Assembly (NCBI GenBank): GCA_022661535.1 | Contig: JAKULF010000005.1 | Location: 3,286,001 to 3,350,000 of the forward strand | From: Eutypa lata | Taxonomy: Eukaryota > Ascomycota > Sordariomycetes > Xylariales > Diatrypaceae | Direction of reading: 5' to 3' | DNA: 64,000 bases | In this document: positions 20,697-34,617 of the stretch, one piece after another | Position numbering within the stretch: position 1 is the stretch's first letter | How the letters are laid out: each line of letters begins with the position of its first letter | The notes under the pieces: generated by a model | Databases searched by the model: none | Seen by the model: the letters and a program-made list of their open reading frames with translations, nothing else | Told to the model about the DNA's origin: nothing | Program-made: the position numbers and the translations under genes

Positions 20697-21942
20697 GACC
20701 GGTCTTACTGAACGGATTTGCAAACCAAGAAGGGGAGTGTGACTAGGGAGTGTATTAAGGGGAAAGGGAACTGATTAAATGTTACCTATGAAACCGTCCC
20801 TTCACTTCTCTTAAAAGAACAGGTCTGCTCTTTTGAGGAAGAAAAAAAAAAATCCCCTGGCGTCGGAGTCGGCCTGTTGCGAGGAGTCAGAAAACCTTGA
20901 ATTATCTGTCCCCTCCCCAATGAGAGGGCTACCTAGAGCAGGGGCTCAACTGGACCGGGGTATCAGGGGATGGAACACAAAAAAAAGGGGCCCCGTTGAT
21001 GGGATGGAAGGCAAAAAGCCTCCTTTGATTACTTGACGGCTGATGACAATAAGTGAGCGAAACACAGTCAACGGCTGTTCTTTTCTTGACTACCTCCTAT
21101 CTACAACATGGTATAGGTAAGCTAAGATGGATAGATAGATGGTAGGGTTTCTAGAAAACCCGGATTTTATTTAGGAAGTGGTTAGGATCCGAGTAAGTGT
21201 AGTGTATAATATAAACAAACCCAACCTTAATACTAGTTCGGTCCGCTGTGATGATGATTTGATGGATGGACATAACATGCATGAATAGTACTCTCTATAG
21301 ATACCTACCTAGCTACCTAGCATAAGACCGAACTAGGCTTAACTTGACTTAACTTGACGCGACTATATAGCACGAACGACATAGCGAGACGTAGGTAGCA
21401 GCAGCAGTAGTAGCAGCAGAAAATAGGCTTGCATATATATACAGTAAGTGCTAGCTGCTGTAGCTACCTACCCCTTACACAGGCTACACTCACTATGTAT
21501 GTAAGACGAGATGAAGAGTCAAGGCTATCTGTCCATCCATCCATCCATCGTCAGGAGAGCGTGATACCGGCCGGCATGTCACATAGACATATAGTAAGAC
21601 AAATATAAGTCCGTCTGTCCATCCATCTATACCTAAGTAGGAAACTCTGAAGTCTGCTATCCCTGTATCATTTTTCGTGATTCTCTTTGTTTTCATATCT
21701 TCAACTCATACCTACCTAGGTACGTAGTTGTGTAGAGTAATAGGTAGAGATGTATAGCATGAGGAAGTAGGTAGGTAAAATTATGCGTATATATATAGGT
21801 ATGTATCTGGCGCCTTCATCCACTCACCCATCCATCTATCCATCTATCCATCTGGCCTACCTACTTTACATACATCTAAGTACTTACATACTTACCTATC
21901 ACGTCCCAACAGTCAATTGATTACGCCCGTAAGCCTCGTGCA

Positions 21943-21976
21943 TAGGTAGGTACCTACCTACCTACCTACCTACCTA
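21943..21976. repeat. TACC/GGTA tandem repeat
   Basis: GGTAGG runs into seven uninterrupted TACC units and then TAG. It is the densest point of the TAGGTA-type composition found throughout the intergenic DNA. Confidence 0.85.
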
Positions 21977-22046
21977 GTTTCGAATCTCCTGCGTCTGGTC
22001 TCCGGTATCACGACCTCACCACCATCTAGTTACCACCTACCGCCTC

Positions 22047-22070
22047 ATATATATATATATATATATATAT
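22047..22070. repeat. (AT)12 microsatellite
   Basis: An uninterrupted run of AT dinucleotides, flanked by CCTC and GTATCTC. Confidence 0.9.
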
Positions 22071-23401
22071 GTATCTCTCGCCTGGCCTGACCTCACCACC
22101 TCACATTAACATCGATTGTCAAAGCCTTATATTCCAATGATGTATGCGGCTGCCGTCATGGTTGGGTAAATAGAGAAAAACTCTCTTTCTCGAGAGTTAG
22201 AAAAAAAAAGAAAAAAGGGAAAGCAAGAGTCCACAAACTATGATGACCTGCCACAGACAAGTAGCAACCAACGACTTTGATTTCAGCGTGGGAAAAAGGA
22301 GGCCAATAAGCAACAATCCAATGATACGAACAGAACAGCCAGCCGTAGGCCCCTTTGCTCGCCCTGTTTGTTGATTTTCTTTTCTTCTCTCTTCAGTGCT
22401 ACCTCCCTAGGAATCCTGCCCAACCAAACCACGTGTCTCCGGCGTTTTCAACCATGTCCTTCCTTCCACCTACCCACCCATCCATTCCTGCATTCATACA
22501 ATACATACACTGGCCGCTGTATGGCCCCTCCCCCGCCGTTGCCCGTAAAGTCATGTTGTGCCCCTTACCGACCGCATCCACCACTTAACCTGCAGTTTTC
22601 GTGATTCTGCACCCCGCCCCAAGATAGAAAACCCTCCATGATCCTCCATATGCTATCCTTTTGATCTGCAGCATGGAAGAACTTCACCAATGAAAAAAAA
22701 GAAAAGGATCAGACCGCACATGCCGACTGAAGAGTCGGTCGAAACCCCTGATATAGATAAGAAAAATAAAGATAAGGGTAGACGGGATAACGAAAGGGAG
22801 AAAAGCACAATAATCTACGTCTCTCCGTGGGCAAGTTGTTGTTGAATGCGTAGCGAGGGTAGGTTGAAGTGTCAGTAGATCGAAAGTTCCCAAGGCCAAT
22901 AGAACGATCTACGTTGCTTCTGGATTTCTCCGTGGCTCTCCTGAGTAAAGTACCTGAGGGCGGGTTATGTATCGGTTGGCGGGAGGGGTTGATTTTTGCT
23001 TGGGATCCCTATAATGTATGTATGTGCGCGGTCATGTGCAACCAATTTCAAATGGTGATGCATAACACAAAGAAAAAATTGAATGCAACTTGGCGCCTGC
23101 TATCTTACAATCCCCAAACCCCGTAAGCCTGTACACTTATGTTTAGGCTCTCACCCAGTGCCGCAACCTAGGCGTAGTTCAAGCAGGGCGAAACTCAAAT
23201 CCTAGTAGTGCGGTCTTAGACTTTGGGTAACTGGGCGTGCTACTGGGAGCCCCGCTGGGGAAGGGCAAGTCTGACTAGGAGCAACTGAGATGATTCTCAC
23301 TGCGCGCTTTATCGCCTTCGGGGAAGGGTTGCATCATTGTATCCAAGTCCGATAATTCATGTACCGAATGCCGTGTATTCGTGCCGCATAGTATCTACTA
23401 C

Positions 23402-26288
23402 TCAATGCCACGGACTTTGACCGAACCCTTCTTCAAGAGTGCGCTCCTCGAGGTTACGGATGAAGTCTCGGTTCCCCCTGGCACCACCTCTTTGTGCCCT
23501 ACTATCCCTCCTACCAGCGACTCTACCTGCTCCAGGATCTGTAAGTCCCATCCCACCGTCAGCTGGTGGCGGGTAGTATGCTGGGCTTGGCTGCAATCGG
23601 ATAGGCTGGCTCGGGTCGAGGTGACTAGCAACTCTTTGTATTGCAGCGGGGATGCCGTTCTGTTGATCCATTGTTGAGGCACGCTGTCGGCCAGCTCGAA
23701 CTGTAGCTTGCTGATATAAGTTTTGCTGCGGAACACCAGCATAATTGGCGGCGGGCATTTGTGCCGGTGCTTGGTTCATCACCATCTGCCCGTAGGGTGA
23801 CTGCTGACCGGCGTAGGGTGGAGGAGCACCCGTGTGGCCTCCACCTGGAGCATATATACCGTTGTTGGTGTAAATTGGGGGTTGTCCATGCGCTGCCTGG
23901 GGATACTGGGCGGGTAAACCGTAGGCCCCTTGGGCGGCGGCTTGTGCCTGAGCTTGGGCTGCTTGTGCCCTCTGCTTGCTGAGCTCTGCAGCTTGCTGCT
24001 GTTGCTGAGTTCCTGGCGCGGGAGACCGGTTGAGGGAACTAGCCTTCAAGTTCATTGGCGGCACGAAAGGACCTGTGAATTTCTGTTGGGTGATGAAAGG
24101 ATGTAGCTTCGCTTGCTGCGGTGACCACCTTTCCAGCGGATTGATAGTTAACAGTCCTCGTACGAAGTCGATGAAAGCAACTCGATTATTCATTTCTTAC
24201 GATTTGTTAGCGGTAAATTCATGTGTGAGTCTTGCCGCAGGTGTACTTACCTCGTTCAATCTCGCTCTGTTTCATGTTTTTGCGTGGCATCGGGTAGGAC
24301 TTGATGATCTCTGGGAGAGTACTGGCTTGGAAGTACTTCTTGCTAGGCTGTTCCTTCGTTCCACGTTCCCTAGAGTACTGCTCCATACTCTTGAGATGAT
24401 ACGTTTTGCGGCCGAACTCATCCTGTCTTTTCTCGAAGAAATCTCCAGCCTGCTTTCCAACCTCGATCATCCAATTTGGAGGTGTGCCAAGCATCTCGAC
24501 AATTCGTGAAACCTGATTATACTCGGACGAACCCGGGAAGAGCGGAAGTCCTAGGAACAACTCCACCACGATGCAACCGAGTGACCACATGTCTATTGCC
24601 GAGGAATATGGGAGACCCAACAAGACCTCAGGAGATCGATAGAACCGCGACTGAATGTACGTGTACACTGTCTGGCGTTCGTCACAGGCCGACCCGAAAT
24701 CGATGATTTTTATAATTGGGCTTTCGAGGTTTTTGAGCAGGATATTCTCTGGCTTCAAGTCGCAGTGAATGAGTCGGGCCTTGTTCAGGAGAGCTAGTCC
24801 ATTAAGCAGCTGTTGAGCAAAGACCCGGACGAGCGTTGTGCTGAGTCCTCGGAACTGGTTCTGCTTGATAAGTTCGTAAAGATTGACACTCAATAATTCG
24901 AAAACCAAACAGAGATGCTGCCGGTGGATAAACGTGTCCTTGAGCCGGAGAAGATGGTGATCATCATTCTTGTCAAGTTTGGTGTTGAGCTGTACTCTTG
25001 GTTAACCTTCAGGCACTACAACGAGTAAAGATTCGAGCATACCAGGTCCAGCACGGAGACCTCCATCATACTCTGGTTAAAATATGCTGTACGGTTCTTA
25101 ATGACCTTCACAGCCACAACCTCCTGGGTCTTCAAGTTCTGGCACTTGACGACCTGTCCGAAAGTACCCTGCCCGAGCACATCTAAGATAAGATAGCGGT
25201 TCCTTTGAAAAGAGTTAGTACAACATGCCGTGCCCTGGAAAGCCATGTTACGAACTTGTGTCCTGCTTCCTCAGATCCCAGGATATCGTTGACATATAGA
25301 ATGTAGTCGCTGTCTTCGTTATCATATCCATCATTCTTTGTTCCCTTGCTGGGTTTTGTCAAGACTCGACGAGGATTCCGCGAGGATTCGTATTTGAAAT
25401 TGGGATTGCAAATACGGTAGGTGGCGGGGAGATGACAAGTGAGAGCTTGTAGAGGCTATATAGAGCAAATCATTAGAAGGGTTCGATGTAGGTATCATCA
25501 CGGAAATGGGAGCATACACTTATGAAACCGCCTTCAGGATTGGCACGTCGAAAAGGTGGTTGCGAATTCACTTTCGGCCTGAGATCCGCCACGTTCGCCG
25601 TCTTTTTGAATTGAGGTACTGGCTTTTTCTCCCCATTCGCGATCGCAGGCTGATACGGTCGTCTCGGCGACTTTGTGTCATTAGAGTAAGAACCGTCGAG
25701 TGGCGTCACAGCTGAAGATGGGTAGTTATCTGTAGTATTCGCATATGGAGTGATAGGTGGAAGTTGAGAGCTCGGTCTGCTGTAGTAAGGGCTTTGAGAC
25801 GGATATTCGCCTCGCGATGGAGACTGGCGCTGACTGTGGGGTGTTGAGAACTGTCCCTGAGGTTGGCTCTTTGACCCGTAGGGTGATGTTGGCGACATGA
25901 CTTCCATAGGGGAATACCGCTGCGCAGCAGCCGACGGCTCGGAAGGCGAATGCAGATTCGAGGATCGACCGCTAGAAACGTGAGACTGATGATGCGGTCG
26001 CAGGGGATACTTGTTGGTTCCACCGCTGTAGGGATCGTGAGCGTCCTGCATGGGGACATCTCCGTTTCCATCGCGTATCTGCGGGGTGGCGATTGGCGAG
26101 GTGGCGCTGTTTTGGGAGGCATGGGAATGCGAATTTATCGAACCCTGATATTGGTCGTACTTGAAGCTCACGGGAGGTTGGACCTGAGTGCTTTGTTGGT
26201 GGCCGTACTCCCTCGAAGGCGTCATTTGGTTGCCATTGTATCGCCTGGAACCGCTAGCGGGGTCCTGGTAACCCTGCCACTGATCCAT
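23402..26288 (-). CDS. yak1: Yak1/DYRK-family protein kinase
   Basis: Minus-strand gene with five exons: 26288-25518, 25455-25256, 25202-25043, 24989-24251 and 24195-23402. The product is 887 residues. The disordered Ser/Pro/Gln N-terminus covers about residues 1-255. A DYRK-homology segment (ESSRNPRRVLTKPSKG, NEDSDYILYVNDILG) precedes the kinase domain. Catalytic motifs in order are GQGTFGQVVKC (P-loop), VAVKVIKN (ATP lysine), HCDLKPENILL (catalytic loop), IIDFGSAC (magnesium binding), and VYTYIQSRFYRSPEVLLG, the activation-loop YxY of DYRKs whose second Tyr is autophosphorylated. The C-terminus is Gln/Ala-rich. Yak1 opposes Ras/PKA signalling in yeast and affects stress response and development in filamentous fungi. 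Each junction keeps the kinase frame open; exon 1 to exon 2 is phase 0. Confidence 0.96.
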
Positions 26289-29200
26289 GATAGCAGCGGA
26301 GGAGTAGGAGGGAAGAGAGAAAGAGCAAAGAAGAGGAAGAGCAGAGAAAAAGGTATGCGAAAGTAGATGTATCTCTCCCTAATGTGTATATTTGTATGCG
26401 GGTGAATATGTTGGAAGACAGAAATGCTGCTCTGGTGCGGACGGAGGTAGTGGAGGAGCCTCTTGTTAGGTTTGGGCCAAAGCAATACCAGCGGCGCTAC
26501 TCTCAGTTAGACAGACGCGCATTAGGTGTCGGGCGCAATTAACTCTGTTGACGCTCAGCGTAGTAGCGGGACTACTAGAGTGGCTGGGGGGCCCTTTACC
26601 AAACCTAGGTGTTGTAAAGAGAAAGTTAGGCTCCCCGTCGCAGACCAAAGAACAAAAAAAGGGAAAAAAGAGGACGAGGTATGACAGTGACGACTATGAC
26701 TGTAGTGGGGAGATGGAGATAAGAGGAACAAGAAAACAAGGGCACCAACGGGCCCAAAAAATGCGATATAGTAGATGGGGTCGGGAGAACTAGGTATTCA
26801 TCATGATTGAAGGATGTTGTCGATACTGCTAGCAACAGTAGGGATGACTAACAAGAAGAGTATTGAAACTAGTTGAAGTATGAGAGAGTTAACGTGTGTC
26901 GTCGGTAATCCGTCGCGGGCTTCAAAAGAGAAGCTGGAGAAAAGAATTGTTGTAAGTAAAGTGAGGTACGATGAGATCAGGTACGGATGGGTGAGTAATT
27001 GAGTTTGGTTAGGAGGTATTTAGGTGTGCATGTATGTATGCACGTACTGTCTTATGGTATGTACATAGGTATCATAAGCACTGAATGCAGTCAAGCTTTT
27101 TTGGAGGTAGGCATGTAGGCATGTAGGCATGTAGGTACATGTATGTAGGTGTGTAGGTATGTATGTAGATATAAGTAGGCGCACATACACACTGGTATTA
27201 TACTAACTTGACCCTCTCTCTTATAGATACCTAGGTAGGTAGTTAGGCGATAGAGTTGGCTAGTAGTGTGTTCATTTCTACATATAATGTATGTAGGAGT
27301 AGGTAAGTATGTATGTATCCTGATATGAGTCTGGCTCTGTAACTACTGTACCCAGGTATGCCCGGGTGTTTGTGTCCAGTTCGTACAAGCTGACTAGCTA
27401 ACAATGTGGGATTTGGTGGGCACTTGAGTTGCTATTTAGTACATACGTCAGCAAACTGCTCTCTTGGGAGATCTCAACCTTGAAATGTCTGCCACTCGGC
27501 AACAAGTGGGAACGATCAATAAAAAGAAACTTTATTCACTTGTTCGAGTAGTTACAGTAGTAACCTGCCTAAGCGCGTTGGCGTTGGATGTGGATCCAGG
27601 TTAACGTTAGGTCTCTACTTGAATGTCTGGACTAACTATGTAGAATCGATTTTGCCATACAAAGGTAGGTAGATTTTATGTAGTATAGAAACACTTCACA
27701 GCCTGAATTATGATAGGTTCGTGCTCTCTTCAATACTACCTGGTATGGACATGTTCAGGTGTGTTTGACTAAACTAGAGACTCTCAATCGCACGTTACAT
27801 AATACAAAGCTTTATGTTAGAGAGTTGGAAAGGATGTTTGGGTCAGGCATCTAGAGGAATCAATTTGACGCATATGTAGGTACATGTATCTTTAGGTAGT
27901 TATCAAGTGGCAACAACGACTTGGTAATCTTATATACTACATACATAGGGACGTATGTATGGAGCTTATTACAGATAGAATTCGGTGCCGGCATGTAGTA
28001 AGCTGGGATCAAACTATACGAATAAAATGAATAGGAAATGAATAAGGGAAAAGACAAGGAGCAAGGGTATTTTATTAATCAATTGGGTTAAATGTTGATG
28101 GCGTTGTAGGAATGGTTGTAAGTAGTAAGTATTTAGGTATGAAGAAGTTGTGTTACACCTACTATTAAGTGGCTAAGCATCCATATCTGCTGCGTAGTAC
28201 CTTACGGGCATTGGAATAAATTGACTCGACAATGCCGTAATTCCAGTGCCAAGAGCCTCGTAAATCTACATAGGGATTTACAATCTACGTTACCCCAGAG
28301 GGCCCCAGAAACCCAAGAGGGTCTGCATGTGTGTGTGGTCCCATCCATAGTTCCAGCACGTATGTATCTTGCATGATGTGCATTGCGCATTTACGACCGA
28401 AACAAACAAGAGGTTGGAAAGGCGAAATGGAAGAGAGAGGATTGGGGCTGCCAGCTCATCATCCATCTTATTTAAGAGCTTTTTATAGGATAGGATTGGT
28501 TAGTATCGGCATCCAAGGGACATATCGAGACGAGACGATCGTCTAACCTCGGAACTGCGGCCTAACCAACTGAAAAGAGGAGCATCAAAGACTTGAAGTT
28601 TTTTATTCTCTGCGACAAATCCATAGTTAGACATTTGCCTTATTCCAACCAACTCTGTTCAACTGACTCAGCTGTCTGATAGCAATATCCAACTACATAA
28701 GAGCCCATTGTAATTTACAACGTTATTTCCATGTGATCAACGTCATGGGTTACCCAGATGTTATGGTTCCTTGTTAGAAGTTATAACTCAGAAAGGGCAT
28801 CTGATACATTTTTAGTATATTCAAAATGGATTGCTTGCTCTTAGTGGGTTGATTCAAATAGCCCGGCGGCTACATAACGACTTGGGTAGCAAATAACTAC
28901 ATACAATACAATCTGAATACATTCTATCCAACTACAATATACTACATGTAGCTAGCCAATCCATGAAACATGAGCATGAGATTGTTGCGCCTTTCTTTTT
29001 TTACTTACTACCATATTAAATCAAGAATCTAGAACAGTTCTGCTTGGGCTTCATCTGGTTCGCGGCTCGGCGCATTATCAAGTGGTGTTTGGTTTGTGGT
29101 GGTAGTTTGATGTTGGGCATGAAATTGCATGTTACTCACATGAAGCCCAATGACGCCAAGCTTCACTCGGCTAGTAGTGGGGGCTTGGTTCAATACCACA

Positions 29201-30643
29201 CTGCTGGGGTGCCTAGCCAAGATCTGACAAGCTGCCTCATCTCTCACTCCTTGGCCTCCCCTTGGGCCGACATTGAAGAACACATGGGATCTTACCAACA
29301 CAAAGGTAAATAATGAATTGTAGTGAACAAAGCGGCTTGGAAGATTGTCGAGACCGGTGACGATAGCCACAAGAATATGGTGGCTTTATGTTTATAGTTC
29401 TAACTTTTAAGGAGGTAATCTTGAATCATATTCCTTTATACTGAACGCTCTCGGGATTGACCACCATGTATGAAGATCAAACCTTTAGCCAACGCAAAAA
29501 CTACCTAATACAATGGATGGATAAACTGAAAACAATCAACCGAGTGATTGATTTGAAGCGGTGGATAATATTATCTTGCATACGCCATGGCTTTTATAGC
29601 CGAAGTCAAACCAGATAGAAGTTGCTGAAATTAAACCACGGTTTGTATTGAGACTGAAGACAAACAAAGCCCTGGGCATATTACCTACCTCAACACATAC
29701 AAAAATCATGTCTCGTTGCAGTGACTGGCAATGTAATGAATACCTGTGACATGTTAGGGAATTCGATGGGTCGATTTCAACGGGCTCTTCAGATTCAGCG
29801 AGCGAAGGTCATATAACAACTCATGACATAGTAGCAATGGAAAGGCGAAGACAGCGGTAGTTACCCTTTTCAACCATATTCTATTGGTTCCACCTACACT
29901 GGCTTCTCTCCGGCGAGCTTCACAGAAGGGGTTGGGAACTACATACATGCAACCAGAGAGATATCCCTAGCTGGCTGCTTTCTTCCCTCTTGGGTCATTC
30001 CATACCAGTAATACAACAGGAGAGAAACGCTCAAAATGCTTCGCTTTCTCGCACAAGAACATGCCTATCAATCAACATCATCTCTTCACTTCCATAGACA
30101 GGCCGTAAGAAGCCTGCTCCTTAGCCTAAAAAGTAAGTGTCAACCAAAGGTATGTAAACCAAATAGACGTAGATAAACAGTGGTAGGACAGGCCGTAACG
30201 TCGTCAAACCCCACAAGGAGTCATATCATCGTTGCGGGAGGCCGTAACAAATAAACAATCGAACGGAGGTATCAGTGATGAATGATTTTGAAAACAAGAA
30301 AGAACGTCTGAAACTTTTGCAGAAAAAGTAGATAGAAGTACGGCGCTCAGGATATCACATTTGAGCCAACATGACAACCCATAACGAATAGGAAGACGAG
30401 AGAACATGAATAGCACCCCAACAAGACCCCAAGAACCTGAGATACATTGAGCTCATTAAATCTTTTCCTCTGCGGCCGCTTCCACATCGATCCATGAATA
30501 AAAAATACGACCGCTTTACACTGCACGGTTAGGGATGTAGTAGTAGTAAAGGACTATGAACCCACGACTCCCATCTCATTCCTTTACGCCCGAAATTCAG
30601 CAGATGTAAAACGGTACTCGCAACTAAATGGCATATTCGTCAT
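26289..30643. other. 4.3-kb intergenic region
   Basis: The gap lies upstream of the Yak1 gene and downstream of the Pub1-type gene, both on the minus strand. It probably includes a long Yak1 promoter and 5' leader. Tandem GCATGTAG and GTATGTAG units occur at about 27110-27180, and CTAGGTAGGTAG near 27227. Overlapping open frames on both strands at 29029-29370 match nothing I recognise. No RNA gene found. Confidence 0.5.
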
Positions 30644-32398
30644 CTAGCCTTGGTAACCTGGGTACCCGTTGAAGTTCTGGTTAGGAGGTGGCTGAGTCCA
30701 TTGCTGACCGGGAGGCTGCTGACCACGACCGTAACCACCAGCGCTCGGCGGCCCGCTATATCCCATCGGCTGCGCTCCATAACCCGCTGGCGATTGGGCC
30801 GGGGGACCACCGTAGCCTTGCTGTTGACCGCTGTACTGGCCCGCTGATAGAAAGTTAGCACGGGACTAGGGAGATCGTGGCTAGAGACACGAATCTGACA
30901 TACCACTGTACTGGGGGAAATAAGTTGAAGGAGTACCTGGGTAGGCAGACGGAGGCTGAGCACTTTGCGGACTGAAAGCTTGTTGCGAAGGGTCGAAGGC
31001 CGCCGCTCCGCCTTGAGGGTTAGGAGTCTTATCCTTGCCCCACTTCAATATAGTTAGCATCTTGTAGCTTGCAGAGTTTCCGGCTTCAACTTACACTGCA
31101 CTTCAAGGGTCTACCGTTCACATTGTAGCCGTTGAGCTGGCAAATCGCCATAGCCGCATTCTCATGGGTATCCATCTTGATAAAAGCAAACCCACGGTCC
31201 GCCTGGAATCGAGATTCGACAACGTAACCGAAATTTTGGAAAAGGGGCACGAGATCCTGCGCCGTCGTGTAAGGGGTCAAGTTTCCTACATAACAGGTCG
31301 TCTGCCACGCTGGTGTTTGGTTCACAATCATATCGTAGCTCTGAATACCATGTGTCGGGAAATGGTGGTGACCGTACGGCGTGGTCGGCGTCATGCCCAT
31401 AGCCTGCATCGCCTGCTGCTGCGCAATCGATGGCTGACCCTTTTGGTTGGCCCAGTTGCATCGAATAGCACGAGATCCCAGCCATTCACCGTCCATAGAA
31501 CTCAAAGCTTTCTCAGCATCAGCTCGATCCCGGAAAGCCACAAACCCGTATCCACGGGAGCGGCCAGTCTTCATATCCCACATCACTCGAGCCTCTGAGA
31601 TGGTCCCGAAGGCAGAGAAAGCCTGCAGAAGTACCTCATCATTTACTTCGTTAGAGAGATCGCCAACGAAGATGTGGAAATGGCTGGAAGTGTCTTCTTT
31701 GTTAGAGGTGTTGGACTGGTAAGCCCAGTTGACACGGATTTCCTAAAAAACAGTAAGCCTCGATTCATCATTGATTAGGAAAGGGACGAGACTCACAGAT
31801 TGGTGCACACGACGACCGTTCAGTGTCTGCATAGCACGCTCTGCAGCACCGGGGTCGTCGTATTCTACAAAACCATAATTGTAACCCTTAGCCTTTCACA
31901 TGCAGTTAGTATATATCCAATTAACCAGTCGTTGCTGCACATATAGAAACTAGGTACGGGCCAGTGTCTGCGATCATGTCATACGCATGGAGACTAAGGA
32001 ATATAATCTCGGAGAATAAGAAGAGTACGTACGTTCTTGTCAGGGATGATTTTTACATTCTGGACGTGTCCAGTTGTCTCGAAGATCTGGCGCAACACGT
32101 CCTCCGTCACTCGAGGGTCGAGACCGCCCACGTACAACGCTCGCTTATTAGGCTCAGGCGCAGCTCGACGCGCGAAGGGTCCACCACTACTGGGCGACAT
32201 AACACCTCCCTTATCGGGAGATGTAATGGCAGTTGGAATTGGGTTCGTGTTCGGAGGGATATGGAGGGGAGGAGGAGGCATGTGTGCCGGGTTTCCTTGG
32301 CCGTTTTGGTTCGCATCGTAGCCTGGAGCCCCAACATTGGGCTGCGGGGGAGGAGGAAGCTGGGCTGCCGCCGAGGGAGCACTGTTGTCGGCCATCAT
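30644..32398 (-). CDS. Pub1/TIA-1-type triple-RRM protein
   Basis: Minus-strand gene with five exons: 32398-32033, 31892-31797, 31742-31095, 31042-30904 and 30843-30644. The product is about 482 residues, or 481 from the second of two adjacent ATGs. A Pro-rich N-terminus precedes three RRMs. RRM1 begins RALYVGGLDPRVTEDVLRQI and ends IRVNWAYQ. RRM2 has HIFVGDLSNEV and RGYGFVAFRD, followed by RAIRCNWANQKG. RRM3 has CYVGNLTPYT and RGFAFIKMD, ending LKCSWGKDK. The tail is Gln/Gly/Tyr/Pro-rich, a prion-like segment that favours stress-granule assembly. Yeast Pub1 and animal TIA-1 bind U-rich or poly(A)+ RNA and control mRNA stability, with the same three-RRM order. RRM1 and RRM3 are completed only after splicing, which supports these junctions. 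Confidence 0.94.
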
Positions 32399-34617
32399 GG
32401 GTGACAAAAACGTGTCGTCGCAAATGTATGCGCAAGGGAAAGGTGGAAGTTGTATCGGAGGTCTAGCCTTCGAGAAAGTTTGGCGCGGAAGAGATCGAGG
32501 TAGTGGACCTAACACAGATCATACAAGGATCCTCCCAAAATCGCGCTGATGGTAAAATCGGGCGGCTTGCTTCGTGTATGTACGCTCGCTCTCTCGAAAG
32601 GAAGTAGTTGAAGATATCTAACGCTCTTTCTTATCGTCTCAGAACCCTTATCAACATAAATTGGCCTAACTTGGATCGCAAAGCTCGTAACTGGCAAACT
32701 GAAAAGACGAAGAGCACAGTAACAGATGCGCAACAATGATAGGAGACGCAAGCTAGAACAGAGACAAGCCTCGAATAATGCGATACTGATCGGCGACTAG
32801 GGAGAGGTGGGAGACTGCTAGGACTCTAGGAGAGATGGAAAGAAGATGAGAGGTCTAGTTCTTGATGAGTAGAACTAGAACTAAGACCAGTTTGCTTCTT
32901 CACAAGGCTAGTAGTTGTGCCTAGAGAGTAACAAAAGCGTTTGGTTCGTCTCAAAGATGTACTGAAGACTAGAGATGATGATGATAAGGGAAATGAAGCG
33001 AACCAGAGAAATAAAAAAGGATGACGATGCCGATGACTAGACAAAGACAAATATGAGAGGAAGAGAGGGAAGAAAAAAAAGGAAACGCCTTAATTTAGAG
33101 GCCCCCGTTGTAGACTTTGGCACGACAACACCGACGAACTGGAAAATTCGCAAATCGTTGGAGATTTGAGGAGAGGGAGTGAGTAGTAGAAGTAGTAGCT
33201 AGCAAGTCTTGGGCACGGTACGGTAGAGGCGGTTTGACTTTGGATGTGGTGGTGCAGGTGCAAAATCAGGTGGAGAGGGGTGGCTTGAGGTTGTAGGTGT
33301 GTAATAGGTGTTATAGTGTAGGGTGTGCCTAACTATAAGGTAAGAAAGTTAATGCCTACCTCCTACAAACGTAATTACAGTAACTAAGTACCTAAGTTAA
33401 CTAACTGCCTACAAATTACATTCAATAGTTATATGATATGTGCCTAATGTATGTATGCATGCATGTCTTTACTTATATTGAATAATATAACCCATAGGCA
33501 ACTATACCCTAGGTAGGTATGATGTATGGGGTTCGAAAGACACGGAATATACTCCGAATTACAACAGTAATATACACACCATGCCCGGATTTCAGCCAAG
33601 CGCATATGTAATTACAATCTGTTATCACAAACTAAAGACTTCAATATGTATATTATATATTAGGTACCATGTAGGTAATATTTAAATAAACTTAGGCATA
33701 CTACACTGAGATTTTCATACTGTAAAGATATTTTGCCATAAATACCCACGAAGGTGTATAAGTAGAAGTAGGTAAGCATACCTACTACTTCACATGTAAA
33801 GGTAGCCCTAGGTATGTGTGCGTGTATGTAGGTATGGAGGTGAGTAAGTACTACCTATAAGAAAGAACCCCTGTTATCAGCAAAGCTGTCCGAAACAGTA
33901 GCCCTGTTCAATTTTCTCTATCGTCCAATAACCCATGGATCCGGTTCAAATTTTCAAAGAATGCCGTTGCATCACAATGCATCAGGCTCTATAAGTGGTC
34001 CATTTCATGCATGTGCTCACACAATCAGGACAATCAGACGGGGTCATTAAGCTGTCGATTTTGGTCTACCTAGGTGCCTATGTATGTAAGCTACAGCTAT
34101 TGCTGTGTTGGTGTGTCTACCTCGCTACTAGATATCTCCACGTAGTCCTTATCCTTTTAGATGAAAAAAACGATAGCTAGCTGCAACAGTTGGTGAGAGC
34201 AGGCTGGCAGGTCGGTAAACTTGACCTGTAACTAATTATAGAGAGGAGAGACCTACCTACATAGTACTTATAATAAACTGCCACCCAAGTCCGACGATCA
34301 ACGAGGATCAAGGATTCTTCAAGGTGGGTTGGTTAGTGGACATACCTATATAGTACATAGTAATAGACATAATAATGGTGAGCATACATGTAGGAACTAA
34401 AACCACGGGAGGACTAAAAGGCGGGAGGTAGAAGATCCTTCAAATATGTATGATGAGATTTATATTGAATATGGTGTCCTTACCTAAAGTACGTATGTAT
34501 GTAACTACCTACATGTATGTAGATACCTAACTGAATTAGAAGCCCCGCGCAAGATGTGGAGGGGCTGTTTCGAATGCATCTTATCTTTTCCTCAAAATTG
34601 AACAATGGATATGTATA
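32399..34617. other. Intergenic region up to the retroelement
   Basis: The first 700 bp probably hold the Pub1-type promoter and 5' UTR, with CT/GA-rich patches at 32800-33200. From 33,300 the sequence is AT-rich with TAGGTA and GTATGTA words and has no credible gene. The open frame at 33995-34180 is not supported. Confidence 0.5.

Larger units (their letters stand above)
20697..23401. other. Long intergenic region with microsatellites
   Basis: A 2.7-kb gap between convergent genes, dominated by simple repeats. TCCA units occur at about 21530-21550, ATCCATCT units at about 21830-21855, TACC units at 21943-21976, and AT units at 22047-22070. The many TAGGTA/TACCTA words between 21290 and 21980 give the area a strongly biased composition. 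No credible coding frame. Confidence 0.55.

Noticed and set aside
29029..29370. 113- and 89-codon overlapping frames in the 26-30 kb desert
   Set aside because: No recognisable domain, open on both strands, no intron or start context supporting either.
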